In this document: one piece after another, positions 1 to 10,626 of the stretch
How positions within the stretch are numbered: the first letter of the stretch is position 1
How the letters are laid out: each line of letters begins with the position of its first letter
Source: Coprinellus micaceus
Taxonomy: Eukaryota > Basidiomycota > Agaricomycetes > Agaricales > Psathyrellaceae
Direction: 5' to 3'
Assembly: GCA_951394405.1 (NCBI GenBank)
Contig: OX596343.1
Coordinates: 620,001-684,000 of the forward strand
DNA: 64,000 nucleotides
The notes under the pieces: model-generated
Databases searched by the model: none
The model's input: the letters and a program-made list of their open reading frames with translations, nothing else
Told to the model about the DNA's origin: nothing
Translations under genes and position numbers: made by a program

Positions 1-157
1 CTTCCTCGGCTTCGTCTCTGCGTCAGCCTCCCCTGAGATCCTCCAAGAGCAGATCCAGAAGCAGCTGGAGGTGTTCGTACCCCCTCATCCTGAGGAGGCG
101 ATGGTCAGCGAGGAGAAGTTGAAGAGCGCGCCCGGAGTTAATGAGCGGGAGGCTTGA
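1..157 (+). CDS. 3' end of an unrecognised protein-coding gene
   Basis: The frame beginning at base 2 stays open from the window edge for 51 codons and ends with TGA at 155-157. The visible tail is hydrophilic and rich in Glu, Lys and Gln after a short Ala/Ser/Phe segment, and it includes the stretch EILQEQIQKQLEVFVPPHP. Its amphipathic character suggests a helical C-terminus. There is no recognisable domain, and the rest of the gene lies outside the window, so no function is assigned. The coding call rests on the open frame at the edge and the ordinary codon composition. Confidence 0.5.
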   Translation, partial: FLGFVSASASPEILQEQIQKQLEVFVPPHPEEAMVSEEKLKSAPGVNEREA

Positions 158-605
158 TTGAATAGACGTCGTTTCTTTCTGCACACTAGATACGGCTGGA
201 GGTGGGGACGGAGAGGGCGTTCAAAAGAGACTCTGAGCGCTCACACTACTTACATACATACTTGCGTGCAACATGCATGCAAACTGTCTGACTGATTGAT
301 GTCGAAGGGAGGACCATGTCATCCTAGATCTACTCGTCGTTTATTATAATATTAAAAATCATGGATTAACATACAGTACCTCTACTCTGGTGCCTGGAGG
401 GGAGAGGGGAATCTACGGCGAGTCCAGGGAAGCCAACGTTCCGGGCACTGGACGAGAAAGCCTTGGCTTCGTCCTCAACGTGATTTTCGTTCGCGGGTGG
501 CCTGCATGCGTTACTATCTTTTTCTGTGCCTCTCGAGGGAGCTTGAGGGACATTCAGAGGATCCATCCGCCCATATCAGATAAGATTCACAACCACGAGT
601 ACATC
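158..605. other. intergenic, AT-rich 3' flank
   Basis: After the stop at 157 the DNA turns AT-rich (around 340-362), as expected for a 3' flank. A minus-strand open frame at 366-566 was considered as an extra exon of the next gene but has no convincing splice connection. I see nothing else here. Confidence 0.4.
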
Positions 606-1105
606 TTATCTCATGCGAACGAGGGGGAAGCAGGGGTACACGGAACGATCTTCGTCCTTATCGCGGACCCTAACCACGGGCGCGAGCACGGCTTCTTTGT
701 CCAAAGTCTTATCTCTCCAAGAAGTCGTGCCTATGCCCACTCCAACCCCGAGCTTCCACCGAAACCGGAGTCCTCGAGCCATCGTCCAGCGTCCTTCAAG
801 TCTCCCAGGCCTGCATACTCAATACGCCAAATTTCACTGGTCGAGGCCAACGCTTGGCTCCTTCTTCCCCGCGCGCCAAGTACATCGAATGGGTACTGCT
901 TACCTTCTCTGGGCTCAAAGGGTGCGGCGAAGGTGGGGGACGTAAATTCGTCGGATGAGGTGGGTCTCCGCGAGATCTCGTTTGCGGGGATCTGGAGTTC
1001 TGTGGGGACTAGACTAACCGCAAGATCTATCTGCCTCCGTTCGATTGAAGGAGGTAGATAAGGACTTGTTTTCAGTGACGAAGTTCGCTCGGTGTCTGTA
1101 GCCAT
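606..1105 (-). CDS. small hypothetical protein, apparently frameshifted near 745
   Basis: The ATG at 1105-1103 opens a frame of 124 codons that stops at 731. It is Ser/Pro/Arg/Glu rich, starts MATDTERTSSLKTSPYLPP and has no recognised domain. Just before that stop, a +1 shift at a short G run (about 742-748) would continue through another protein-like segment (including GIGTTSWRDKTLDKEAVL and VRVRDKDEDRSV) to a TAA at 608-606. The alternative is an unusually short intron of 29-36 nt, because plausible GT and AG signals flank the break. The two-segment composition suggests one gene with either a sequencing or assembly indel, a tiny intron, or a genuine disabling shift. The protein is unrecognised. 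Confidence 0.35.
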
Positions 1106-2139
1106 GTTACACCAGCGCAGACCTGTCCGATTCTGTCTAACTTCACCCTAGGCCCTCCTCGTCTGCAGTCGCCCAAACGCCCCCAATAATACCTTTCTAT
1201 GGACAATAAGGCTGTTATCTGGTATCTTGTGGGCTGACTACACAGCGTGAATTATCGGAGGCACCCGTTTCGTAGCGGTTGGAGCGGTTTTCCCCTGTTC
1301 CTGTTGGCCCCGACTGGTGGCACATGGCGATCGCGCGCTTGGAAATTGACGCTTATAAGCTTCAGCGGTTGCGAAGTGGGGTATGGGGCCTCGTGAAATG
1401 ACTCGCTACGATCCTTTACAAAATTTCGAGTCTCGAAGAGCCTTTTATTTTCTCTATTGAAAATGCTACACCGGTATAACGATGGACTCCGAGACTAACC
1501 TAGATCGGTCCGAACAAGCTCTGGTACGGCAAATCTCGCGCGCTCATCGCGCTGAGGCTTGCTCAGGTGGCTGATGATGACGGTGGCGAAGCACAAACCA
1601 CGATTCGATAGCACGCGCAGCCTCTAGGAACGCCCTCGCAGAGATAAGGACTTTGATGGTGTCACTTCGGAATGGTTGCTCAATCACAAAATCAATTCTC
1701 CGGAGATCATATGACGAACTCTCGTGTGCCCTTTCCTGCCCACCCCAACCTCAAAACACGGGAAAATGCCTGCTTGTGGTTATCCTAGAGAGCGCGATTG
1801 GACTCAAGAGGCAATGGAGGCGCTTTCGGGCCAAGTAAGACCCTGATCGAGGAAGATTGAGGCGTAAAACGCTGAATATGGTAGTCAGAGCGGTGCAGTA
1901 ATCGAGCGTAAACGGCCGATCGGGAAACGCAGAGAAAATCCGAGCTTCCGTTTGTGGAACCCCGAGAGCACGCCGGTGGCGTGTGCCAGAGATAAGGAAA
2001 ACGATCAAATAGCCGCGATCCTGTGGAGCCGAGAAATTTCAGAGTTCACTCCCACTCTTAACCTTCGCCTCCTCATCTCATCGCCTGCTCAACTCGCACC
2101 CTCATACCACCCACCACCACCACCACCACACCCTTCAAT
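1106..2139. promoter_or_regulatory. divergent intergenic region, promoter of NADP-GDH
   Basis: About 1 kb lies between the minus-strand ORF and glutamate dehydrogenase. The last 90 bases before the GDH start are pyrimidine-rich with a run of CCA trinucleotides (about 2106-2131), typical of highly expressed fungal promoters and 5' UTRs. No specific nitrogen-regulatory site is asserted. Several short open frames here look fortuitous. Confidence 0.5.
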
Positions 2140-3666
<1,527 letters not shown>

Positions 3667-4656
3667 ATCACTCGCCTCCTCCCTCTCCCTCGGTCCTCTT
3701 TACATCATACCCTCGACGCTTAACGAAAATGACTCCTCGCTTGGGTCCTTCATGTTTCTTTCTCATGGCACACACTCATCATATGTATTTCTTGCTCTAC
3801 TTACCTCCATACCTCAATTGTTTCAATACCGCACGTGTACACTACTATATAATTGTTCAATTATTGCCCAGGATATGAACAAGCCACAACGTTTAGCAAA
3901 CTCTCTTGGATTGGACTCACTAAGTCACTTGACAGTGGGGTGGTTAGGCTGAGGGAAGCGTGAGGGACTTGGGGCAATGATCGACGCGGTGAGCGTCTAA
4001 GTGGTGATGGCATCAGGTTCTCAACTGTAACATCTCAAAACTAATACGAAGCCCTATCTGTGTACGGTTTCCTCCGGCTGGGCCCTATTTGAGGAAAGTG
4101 AAAGCCGACGGCAGCCATACACCTTGGCTGTGGTGGTATCGGACGCAATGCGTGCCCTCTGTCAATGGCAGTGAGCGAACGAAGACGACGAGCAACTTTA
4201 GTAGTTCACTCAGCGATTTCCCCTCCCGCAATACCCCGGAGGCTGAAGAACACGTATAGAGAAGGGGCGCGCACTTGTGGGGGGGGGGGGTGTTATATCA
4301 ACGGCGAGGAGCTGCAAGCTTGAGTTCATAGCCTTGCGTTTCGCCGTTAAACGTGGGTCGGCGGGAGGGGCCGCCAAACTGGGACCCACACCTTCTAAAA
4401 TGGGCACACTTGACACACCATGGGGGGCAACAAAACTGAACAGAAGTTGAACATTGAGGACCACTTGTTCAGCGCGTCGAGCGCTGTGCAAGCTGGAGCG
4501 CCGACGCTCCCAGTCGACGCTCGGGTAGAGGAGTCTGAGGTCCAAGTGTAACCTGGCGTTACTGGCGACTTGGGTGGCTGTAATTGAGACAGGCCATTCA
4601 TATTACATGCTGGTCGAACCTTGATACAAGTACAAATTCCAATGAGGGCAAGTGCT
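3667..4656. other. intergenic, no gene seen
   Basis: Convergent space between GDH (plus) and the first family-A gene (minus). It contains a G run near 4279-4289. Open frames at 4210-4545 and 4395-4601 (minus) have atypical composition and no start context or splice logic. I see no gene. Confidence 0.5.
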
Positions 4657-5375
4657 TTAGCTCGACACCCGACGCTTCAAATCCCAAGGTCGATATTCCC
4701 GCAAGTCGTCTCTTTTGTTACGATAATGCCAATGGGACGAGCAAACGGCCACCCACCACATAGGCTCGCTGTCCACTAATGACGCGATATCTTCTTTGCC
4801 GATGCCAAAAAAGTTGCGCAAAGCGGCAATCTGCTCCGGGGTAGGTTTGCGGTTGCCAGTAATCCAAGAGTCGGAAAGTGCAATACAGGTGAGTCCCCCT
4901 TTTCCATGAGCCCAGACATAGTCGACGACGACAAATCCCAGTTGATCCATGATTTCAGGGAACCGGTTCCGAACGATGCCGGTAAGGGTTTGAGAGAGGT
5001 TGTGGTAGCCCATTGGGCGTAAGCGTTCATTGGGACTGCACCGTTGGGCTATGGCCAGCGCCTCGGAGTACTCCATGGCCCAGCCGAAGAGGAATCGAGG
5101 GGGTTGGAAACTGACTCCAGATTTCAGAGCGAGCTTTGTGGGGATGTGGTTTCGGGGAAAGGTTTTGCAAAGGTGTTCTCTCCATGCATCTCTGGTCCAC
5201 TCCTCGGCTGGGATGTCCTATCATGGTGTGCATTAGGATCGTTTCAGCATAGTCGTCAGGAAGAACTTACCGAGGGCCCTTCCATGACATCCAACGGTAA
5301 GAACTCATCCGGAAGGTGTTTGTAGTAGTCGAAGAACATCTTCTTGTGCTCATTTTTGAGGTCCAAGGTAGACAT
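4657..5375 (-). CDS. family A protein, copy A1 (function unknown)
   Basis: The model has two exons, 5375-5271 (35 codons) and 5217-4657, with a 53-nt GT-AG intron, giving 221 aa. The start MSTLDLKNEHKK aligns with the starts of the other copies, and the intron falls at the identical codon in every copy. Conserved features across the copies are DYYKHLPDEFLPLDVMEGP at the end of exon 1, LCKTFPR...KL.LK.GVSFQPPRFLFGW at about residues 55-82, a DSW.TGNRKPTPEQI block (about 150-164) and a Trp/His-rich C-terminus (EPMWW, then HWHYRNKRDDLREYRPWDL). There is no signal peptide or membrane segment. I do not recognise the family. It is transcribed away from B1 over a 394-bp shared promoter, which suggests the two products act together. 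Confidence 0.75.
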
Positions 5376-5769
5376 TGCGGGAGATGATAGTGGTTGTTGG
5401 GAGAGTTTGAAAGTGGCGATTCAACCATTGACGTCGTTTGCCGGGGGTATTTGTCGTGGGAACATATCATCGCCAAAACCAGACCTTGGTTCTGAAGTCA
5501 GAAGAACAATGGTTGGCCGCTGCTGGACGCGGACAGATAACCTTGCTTCTTCATTGTTCCTCAAGTATAGTGACCTCTGATTTGTGGGCGTCCCTTTGGC
5601 ATCTACCGATAAGGCCGCGCAGCAGCTGGGCCGGCTCTTCAATCATGAGTTTCGATACATCCGCCCTTCGAGCGATCCTGGAGCCCGATCCTGCGATGTT
5701 CTTTCGCCCTAATAAAGTCAAGAACGATTATCAAATCCCTACAAGCCCACATTCTCGTCCTCGACACCG
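5376..5769. promoter_or_regulatory. bidirectional promoter of the A1/B1 pair
   Basis: This 394-bp region separates the divergent starts of A1 and B1. It is recognisably homologous to the A2/B2 promoter at 8773-9220. It contains GAACAATGG at 5504-5512 and the inverse CATTGTTC at 5552-5559, about 40 bp apart. The same inverted pair recurs in the other promoter. AACAAT is the core bound by many HMG-box factors, so such a regulator is a plausible but unproven ligand. Confidence 0.6.
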
Positions 5770-7400
5770 ATGGCCGATTTGAACCCATACCGACCTCAAA
5801 TCTTCTTTCCCGACCTCGACACAGTGTATCTTGACTCTCTCAGCGCGCCTTCCGACGAAGATAGATGCTACCACTTCTGGACGTTGGTGTATGAATACCT
5901 CAATCTTCTTGGTTTTCAACACAGTCGAGGGGAGACGCGTCTATCCCACGCACCGCAGAGGGCTTGGAGGATCCCTCCTGAACTTTTAGCATCCCAGGCC
6001 CCTTCTTCAGCAGACGAATTCGCTTCAGGTGGGGTACAGTCTCCTCGAGAGTCTGGCTGCTCCTTTTCTCTAATAATGCTCACTAGGTGTGGGCCTGACA
6101 TCGTCTCCTCAGGGTGTCCGCACCCGCTCTCAGCAACAAATACCCCCCGTCCCCTTGGATTTTAGCCTGAGTAATATTAACGATGGTGCACGGGGAGGAA
6201 ACCCAAATCCTATAGACAGTAAATTTGGTCCAAATTACAATCTCTCTTAGCATTCTACAGTCGTTTGCATATTAAATTTCGCGAACGAGTTTGTCTGTTT
6301 TGCTTTCGAGATGACAGGTGTGACCATCATTGCCGATGTCATACCCCCGTTGGGCCGCCGTGGCCTCTCGTCGTGCAGCTGCAATGAGAGATGTTGTTCG
6401 TCATCTCAGAGAGCAATGCAGTGTCGTGCTCCGCGAAGTCCGTGCGCAAAGTAGGGGGTACGGAGAGCGGGTGACTCTCGCACGGAACTTGAGCTCAGGT
6501 GAGCGCTTGAGCGTTGATCTTCCCATCACCCAAACGTTGGGATTTTGGACGTTTCGATGGCTGAAGTTCAACTTTCGACCCAGAATCGGGGCCTGTATCC
6601 ACGCTATAGGCGCTGATGTGACCATGTCACAGAAGTTTGGAGAATCTCGTCGCGAAATTTAATATGCAAACGACTGTAATGCGTTTCTCGATGCAGTCAA
6701 TCCACCGCCACACAAGCGTAAGGCTCAAGAAATTGATGTCGACTCGCCGAGCGAAGAGCACATCGACGCACCAGACCTGCCTCACATCGAAACACTGGCC
6801 GATCATATTAACAAGCTAGACGAGCAAAGCCTTTCTTCTCGAGAGACCAGCTTTGACTCGGATGCCGCCGCATTCTCCACCGAGACAGAGGACCCAACCG
6901 CGAGGCGCCTGCCAGACTCTACCATATTCGCCCATTCCCGCCGGGGATCGAACAAGCCGTTCTACCCAGTGATCGTCGTCGAAAATAAACCATGGCCCTT
7001 TCAGAAGGCCCCTTTCGCCAGCTCATCCGTGACAACGTATCATGTACACAACACGGCACCATATAAGACCGACGCTGCATACAAAATATTTCTCACCCAA
7101 GATCAAGCTCGGGAGCAGCTCCGCGCTGTATTCCATGGGTACCAGGACATCCAAGAAGTCACGTACATCTACGCTGTTGGCGCGTACTTCAAAATATACA
7201 CGGTCACAAGAGACATGGTCAACAACGACGAGATACCTCCCACAACTGGACCACCACACCCAGATGAGATCCAGTATATCTTTGCTCCCCCCAATCAATG
7301 GGATGACCGCGTAGGGTATGAACGTCCAGACATGGATGACTCCATTAACTGGCGCCTCAATGACGACCTCATTCAATGCTGGAAAAATGTTGTTGGGTAG
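5770..7400 (+). CDS. family B protein, copy B1; PD-(D/E)XK nuclease-like
   Basis: The model has three exons, 5770-6028, 6087-6218 and 6697-7400, giving 364 aa. The start MADLNPYRP matches MAHLSPYHP in B2, and exon 1 has exactly the same length (259 nt) in both. Residues 1-86 form a conserved N-terminal region (DEDRCYHFW, LGFQHSRGE); a low-complexity linker follows. A conserved SSRETSF motif (about 177-183) precedes PD at about 203-204 and ENK at about 226-228 in PFYPVIVVENKPWPF. Next come a helix (AREQLRAVFHGYQDIQ) and a strand (YIYAVGAYFKIY). PD...ExK followed by helix then strand is the core order of PD-(D/E)XK enzymes, so a nuclease-like fold is inferred, not shown. Intron 2 is 478 nt because a MITE sits inside it; without it the intron would be 57 nt. 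Confidence 0.75.
6258..6676. mobile_element. MITE, Tc1/mariner-like, inside intron 2 of B1
   Basis: The left end reads CAGTCGTTTGCATATT from 6258; the right end, read inward from 6676, begins with the same bases. The terminal inverted repeats are identical for 27 nt and extend a few more with one gap. The element is flanked by TA at 6256-6257 and 6677-6678, and the termini are CAGT...ACTG, as expected for Tc1/mariner insertion at TA. The interior, about 360 bp, has no transposase. Its plus-strand open frame (6330-6662) has no recognisable domain. The copy of this intron in B2 (64 nt) lacks the element, so it inserted after the pair duplicated or was lost from B2. Confidence 0.88.
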
Positions 7401-8048
7401 TCAGAAGGATAGATTTTCAACGATGGGGGTCCCCTTCAGTCCCCTGCCTCTCCTTGTCACGGTTGCCATTGAACACGAAGGTTCTATTACTCTAATAGTG
7501 TTAGAGTCCCCCGTGAGGTCGCTCGATGGCTAGACCCGACCTGAAGCTAGCATCGTCCACTCTTACCAAGCTACGCGAGCTTGCACGGGGCTCAACGTCC
7601 GTCACCTATGCCACTGGGACAGCCGGTTTGCGTCTAGTGCTCGGCTTTGCCGTCAACTCGGGTTGAAAGGAGGTTGCCCAGCCGCTTCACCGCTCATAAG
7701 AGCTTGGAACTGGTGAAGGAGCTGTTTTACCACTTGGTGGAGCGTGCGAGCTGAGGGAAGGTATAGGGCTACGATTGGTAGCACGCGCGGGTTTGGGTTC
7801 ACGGATTCATGTGGCCTGCAGGGTGCACTCGACGTGTCAGTGTGCCGTTCCAACAGGGGGGCATGATGTCCTGTGAACGCAGGGCCGTCCTCTGGGTGGC
7901 TCATGTATCGGCGCCTCGCTGTCGATGACCTGCCGACAGGCTCGACCTATACATGCGCGTTCGTAGGAGGGGGTGATACAAGGGTATTCCGGTCAGAGTC
8001 GCATCTCGATACAAATACAAAGTCCAAAGTCCAATATCCAAATCACCT
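7401..8048. other. intergenic between convergent B1 and A2
   Basis: This is a 648-bp convergent spacer. It contains short open frames on both strands (for example minus 7653-7904) without start context or homologues in the other spacer. It probably contains the duplication junction, but I could not place a breakpoint by eye. Confidence 0.4.
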
Positions 8049-8772
8049 TCACTTCGACATCCTCTTCCTCAAATCCCATGGGCGGTACTCCCTCAAGTCG
8101 TCCCGTTTGTGACGATAATGCCAATGCTGGGAATCGCGGGTCGCCCACCACATGGGCTCGTTGTCGGCCAATGTCGCAAGACCTCCATTTCCGATTCCAA
8201 AGAAGTCACGTAAAGTCGAGATCTGCTCCGGGGTTGGCTTGCGGTTACCGGTGACCCAAGAGTCGGAAAGGGCGATACAGCAGTACGTCCCTTCCCCATG
8301 CACATAGACACAGTCAACGATCACCCACCCTAACTGGTCCACAATTTGAGGGAATCGATTCCGAACGATTTCCGTTAGGGCCATGGAGAATTCTTGATAG
8401 TCCATCACAGGTAGCGTTTCGTTTGGCCTGTATCGTTCCACGATGGAGCGTATCTCCAAGTACTCCATCGCCCAACCGAAGAGGAATCGTGGGGGCTGGA
8501 AACTGACTCCAGGCTTTAACGTGAGTTTCGTAGGGATATGAGGCCGCGGGAACGTCTTGCAGAGGTGTGCTCGCCACGCCTCTCTCGTCCATTTTCCGTC
8601 TGGGATGTTCTATTATGGTGCGACCGTTGAGAATCATCCTGCCAGTTCGAATGGGCGAGATACTTACATCGGGACCTTCCATGACATCCAACGGTAAGAA
8701 CTCATCGGGGAGATGTTTGTAGTAATCGATGAAAATGTCCTTGTGTTCGTCTCTAAGGTCTAAAGCAGACAT
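8049..8772 (-). CDS. family A protein, copy A2 (function unknown)
   Basis: The exons are 8772-8668 (35 codons) and 8609-8049, with a 58-nt intron in the same position as in A1. The product is again 221 aa. The start MSALDLRDEHK is preferred over an in-frame ATG further upstream (8829) because the other copies start here. Exon 1 differs from A1 at about 7 of 35 residues. The DSWVTGNRKPTPEQI block and the C-terminal EPMWW...HWHYRHKRDDLREYRPWDL block are intact. It is divergent from B2 and convergent with B1. Full-length preservation of every conserved block indicates an intact gene rather than a decaying copy. Function unknown. Confidence 0.75.
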
Positions 8773-9220
8773 GGCGGGAGATGGTGGAGGTTGCCGGGAG
8801 AGTTGTGGGTGGCAATTCAAGTTCGACACACAAGATAGATGGCCCTGACGTAGTTGGCCGGTGGCAGTTACCGTGCGAATGAATCAAGGCAAAAGCCGAG
8901 GGCATCTGTCTTCGGAAGAACAATGGACATCGTTGGACTCCGGTCCACTACTAACGCACAGAGAACCTCGCTTCTCCATTGTTCCCTTCTCGTGGACACC
9001 GCGCGCAGTAGCCCCTTTTTGTGGGCATCGCTTGGAGAACCATCGATAGGCCCACGCGGGTGGGCTCGTTTCTTCACAGTCAAAATGGCTTTCACCACAG
9101 CGTTCGGCTGTACAGCACCCTGGGGTTTAGAACCCCTTACTTTTCCACTGAAAGTATATAGACGAGGTTGAAAAGGAACCAATACACCTCAAAAACGAAC
9201 TCCGAAACCCCTCCCCTGCA
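8773..9220. promoter_or_regulatory. bidirectional promoter of the A2/B2 pair
   Basis: This 448-bp region lies between the divergent A2 and B2 starts and is homologous to 5376-5769. The inverted motif is conserved and slightly longer here: GAACAATGGA at 8918-8927 and TCCATTGTTC at 8975-8984, about 50 bp apart. Persistence of the palindromic halves while the DNA between them has diverged argues for a protein-binding role. Confidence 0.6.
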
Positions 9221-10419
9221 ATGGCTCATTTAAGCCCGTACCACCCTACAGTCTTCTTTCGAGACCTAGACACCTTGCATTTAGACTCTCTCGAGAAGCC
9301 TTCGAACGAAGATCGATGTTACCACCTCTGGGCATTGGTATTTGAATACCTTGGAGTGCTCGCCTTCCAACACACTCAAGGGGAGAAGCGTCTAACTCAC
9401 GCACCTCAGCGGTCATGCAGGGTATCCCCTCGCCTTTTGCATCATCAACTCCCGCCTTCAACGAGAGAATTTTCATTAGGTATAGCACATGGCCTCCTTG
9501 ACCATTATATGACCCTAACAGCCCTCACTAGGTGTGGGTTTAACGTCATCCCCAATCGGCGCGCCGCGGACGCGATTCCAGCCAGAGGAACCGGCCCAAG
9601 TTCCTTCCCTCGACCTTGTTCCAAATAGTTCGCCTGCGTCAGGGAGTCACCGTGGTACCACCCCCTCCGATGGTATGTTTTATTTCTATCCGAAGTCCTC
9701 TATCTTCTCACACCAATTTGTGCTCCCTCCGCGCAGCCCATTCGTCGTCATACCGCACCCGCCTCAAACGCAAGGCCCAAGAAATTCAAGACCCGTTTGA
9801 AGCGCTGAGCGATAGCGACAGCAACACTCCGGATGAAGGAAGTCTATCCTCCAGGGAAACGAGTTTCGGTTCGGATGTGGCTGCTTTTTCGGCTGAACTT
9901 GAAGACCCAGCCACGAGACGCATACCTGATTCGACCATATTCGTTCACTGCCGAGGAACTAACATGCCGTTCTACCCGGTCATCGTTGTGGAAAACAAGC
10001 CCTGGCCTTTCTCGGAGGCCCCCTTCACCGCCTCGCCTGCGATGGCATATCAAGTGCACAACGCCAAACAGTATAGGCGGGATGCGGCTCACCGAATCTT
10101 CGACACTCGGAAACAGGCACGGGAGCAGCTCCAGTCCGTGTTCCACGAATATGAGGGCATTCAACAAGTCGTGTACATCTATGCCATCGGTGCATACTTC
10201 AAGGTGTACGAGGTCACAAGAGAGATGGTTGCTAACGGCCAGGTACCTCCCCTGCACCCGCTAACCGATGCTGAAATTCAGTACCTCTTCGCTGATCCCG
10301 GTCAGTGGGATGACGGGGTGGGGTACGAGCGCCCAAGCACAAACGAATCTATAAATTGGCGCCTCAATGAAGGCCTCATCAAATGCTGGAAAGGTGTCGT
10401 TGGAGGATCGGAAGGATGA
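9221..10419 (+). CDS. family B protein, copy B2; PD-(D/E)XK nuclease-like
   Basis: The exons are 9221-9479, 9532-9672 and 9737-10419, giving 360 aa; introns are 52 and 64 nt. It is collinear with B1. The N-terminal region has NEDRCYHLW and LAFQHTQGE. The linker diverges, then the SSRETSF motif recurs, PD falls at about 197-198 and ENK at about 219-221 within VIVVENKPW, followed by AREQLQSVFHEYEGIQ and YIYAIGAYFKVY. The C-terminal block GYERPSTNESINWRLNEGL matches GYERPDMDDSINWRLNDDL in B1. All putative active-site residues are kept in both copies, so both may be functional. It is convergent with the fused family-A gene, with only 207 bp between stops. Confidence 0.75.
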
Positions 10420-10626
10420 CCCCCGTATGAAGGCCCCTCTGTGATTTCCTCGTTACACTACGCTTTGATCCAAATACCCAACCCTTTGTTGTTTATACAT
10501 TACTGCCATGACTCCATGGATGACGTCGATTCCCAAAGACCTTGTGCTGGGACTTGCCTCCAAATGACATACGCAGTCAAAATGCCACAAGTATTCGCCC
10601 AGCCTTTTTTTCGGACGATCCACACC

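Noticed and set aside
366..566. Minus-strand 66-codon frame as an extra exon of the 606-1105 gene
   Set aside because: The frameshift-corrected reading already stops at 606, and no splice pair links the two.
6330..6662. 110-codon open frame inside the MITE, considered as a transposase remnant
   Set aside because: No DDE/D-type or helix-turn-helix features and much too short; the element looks non-autonomous.
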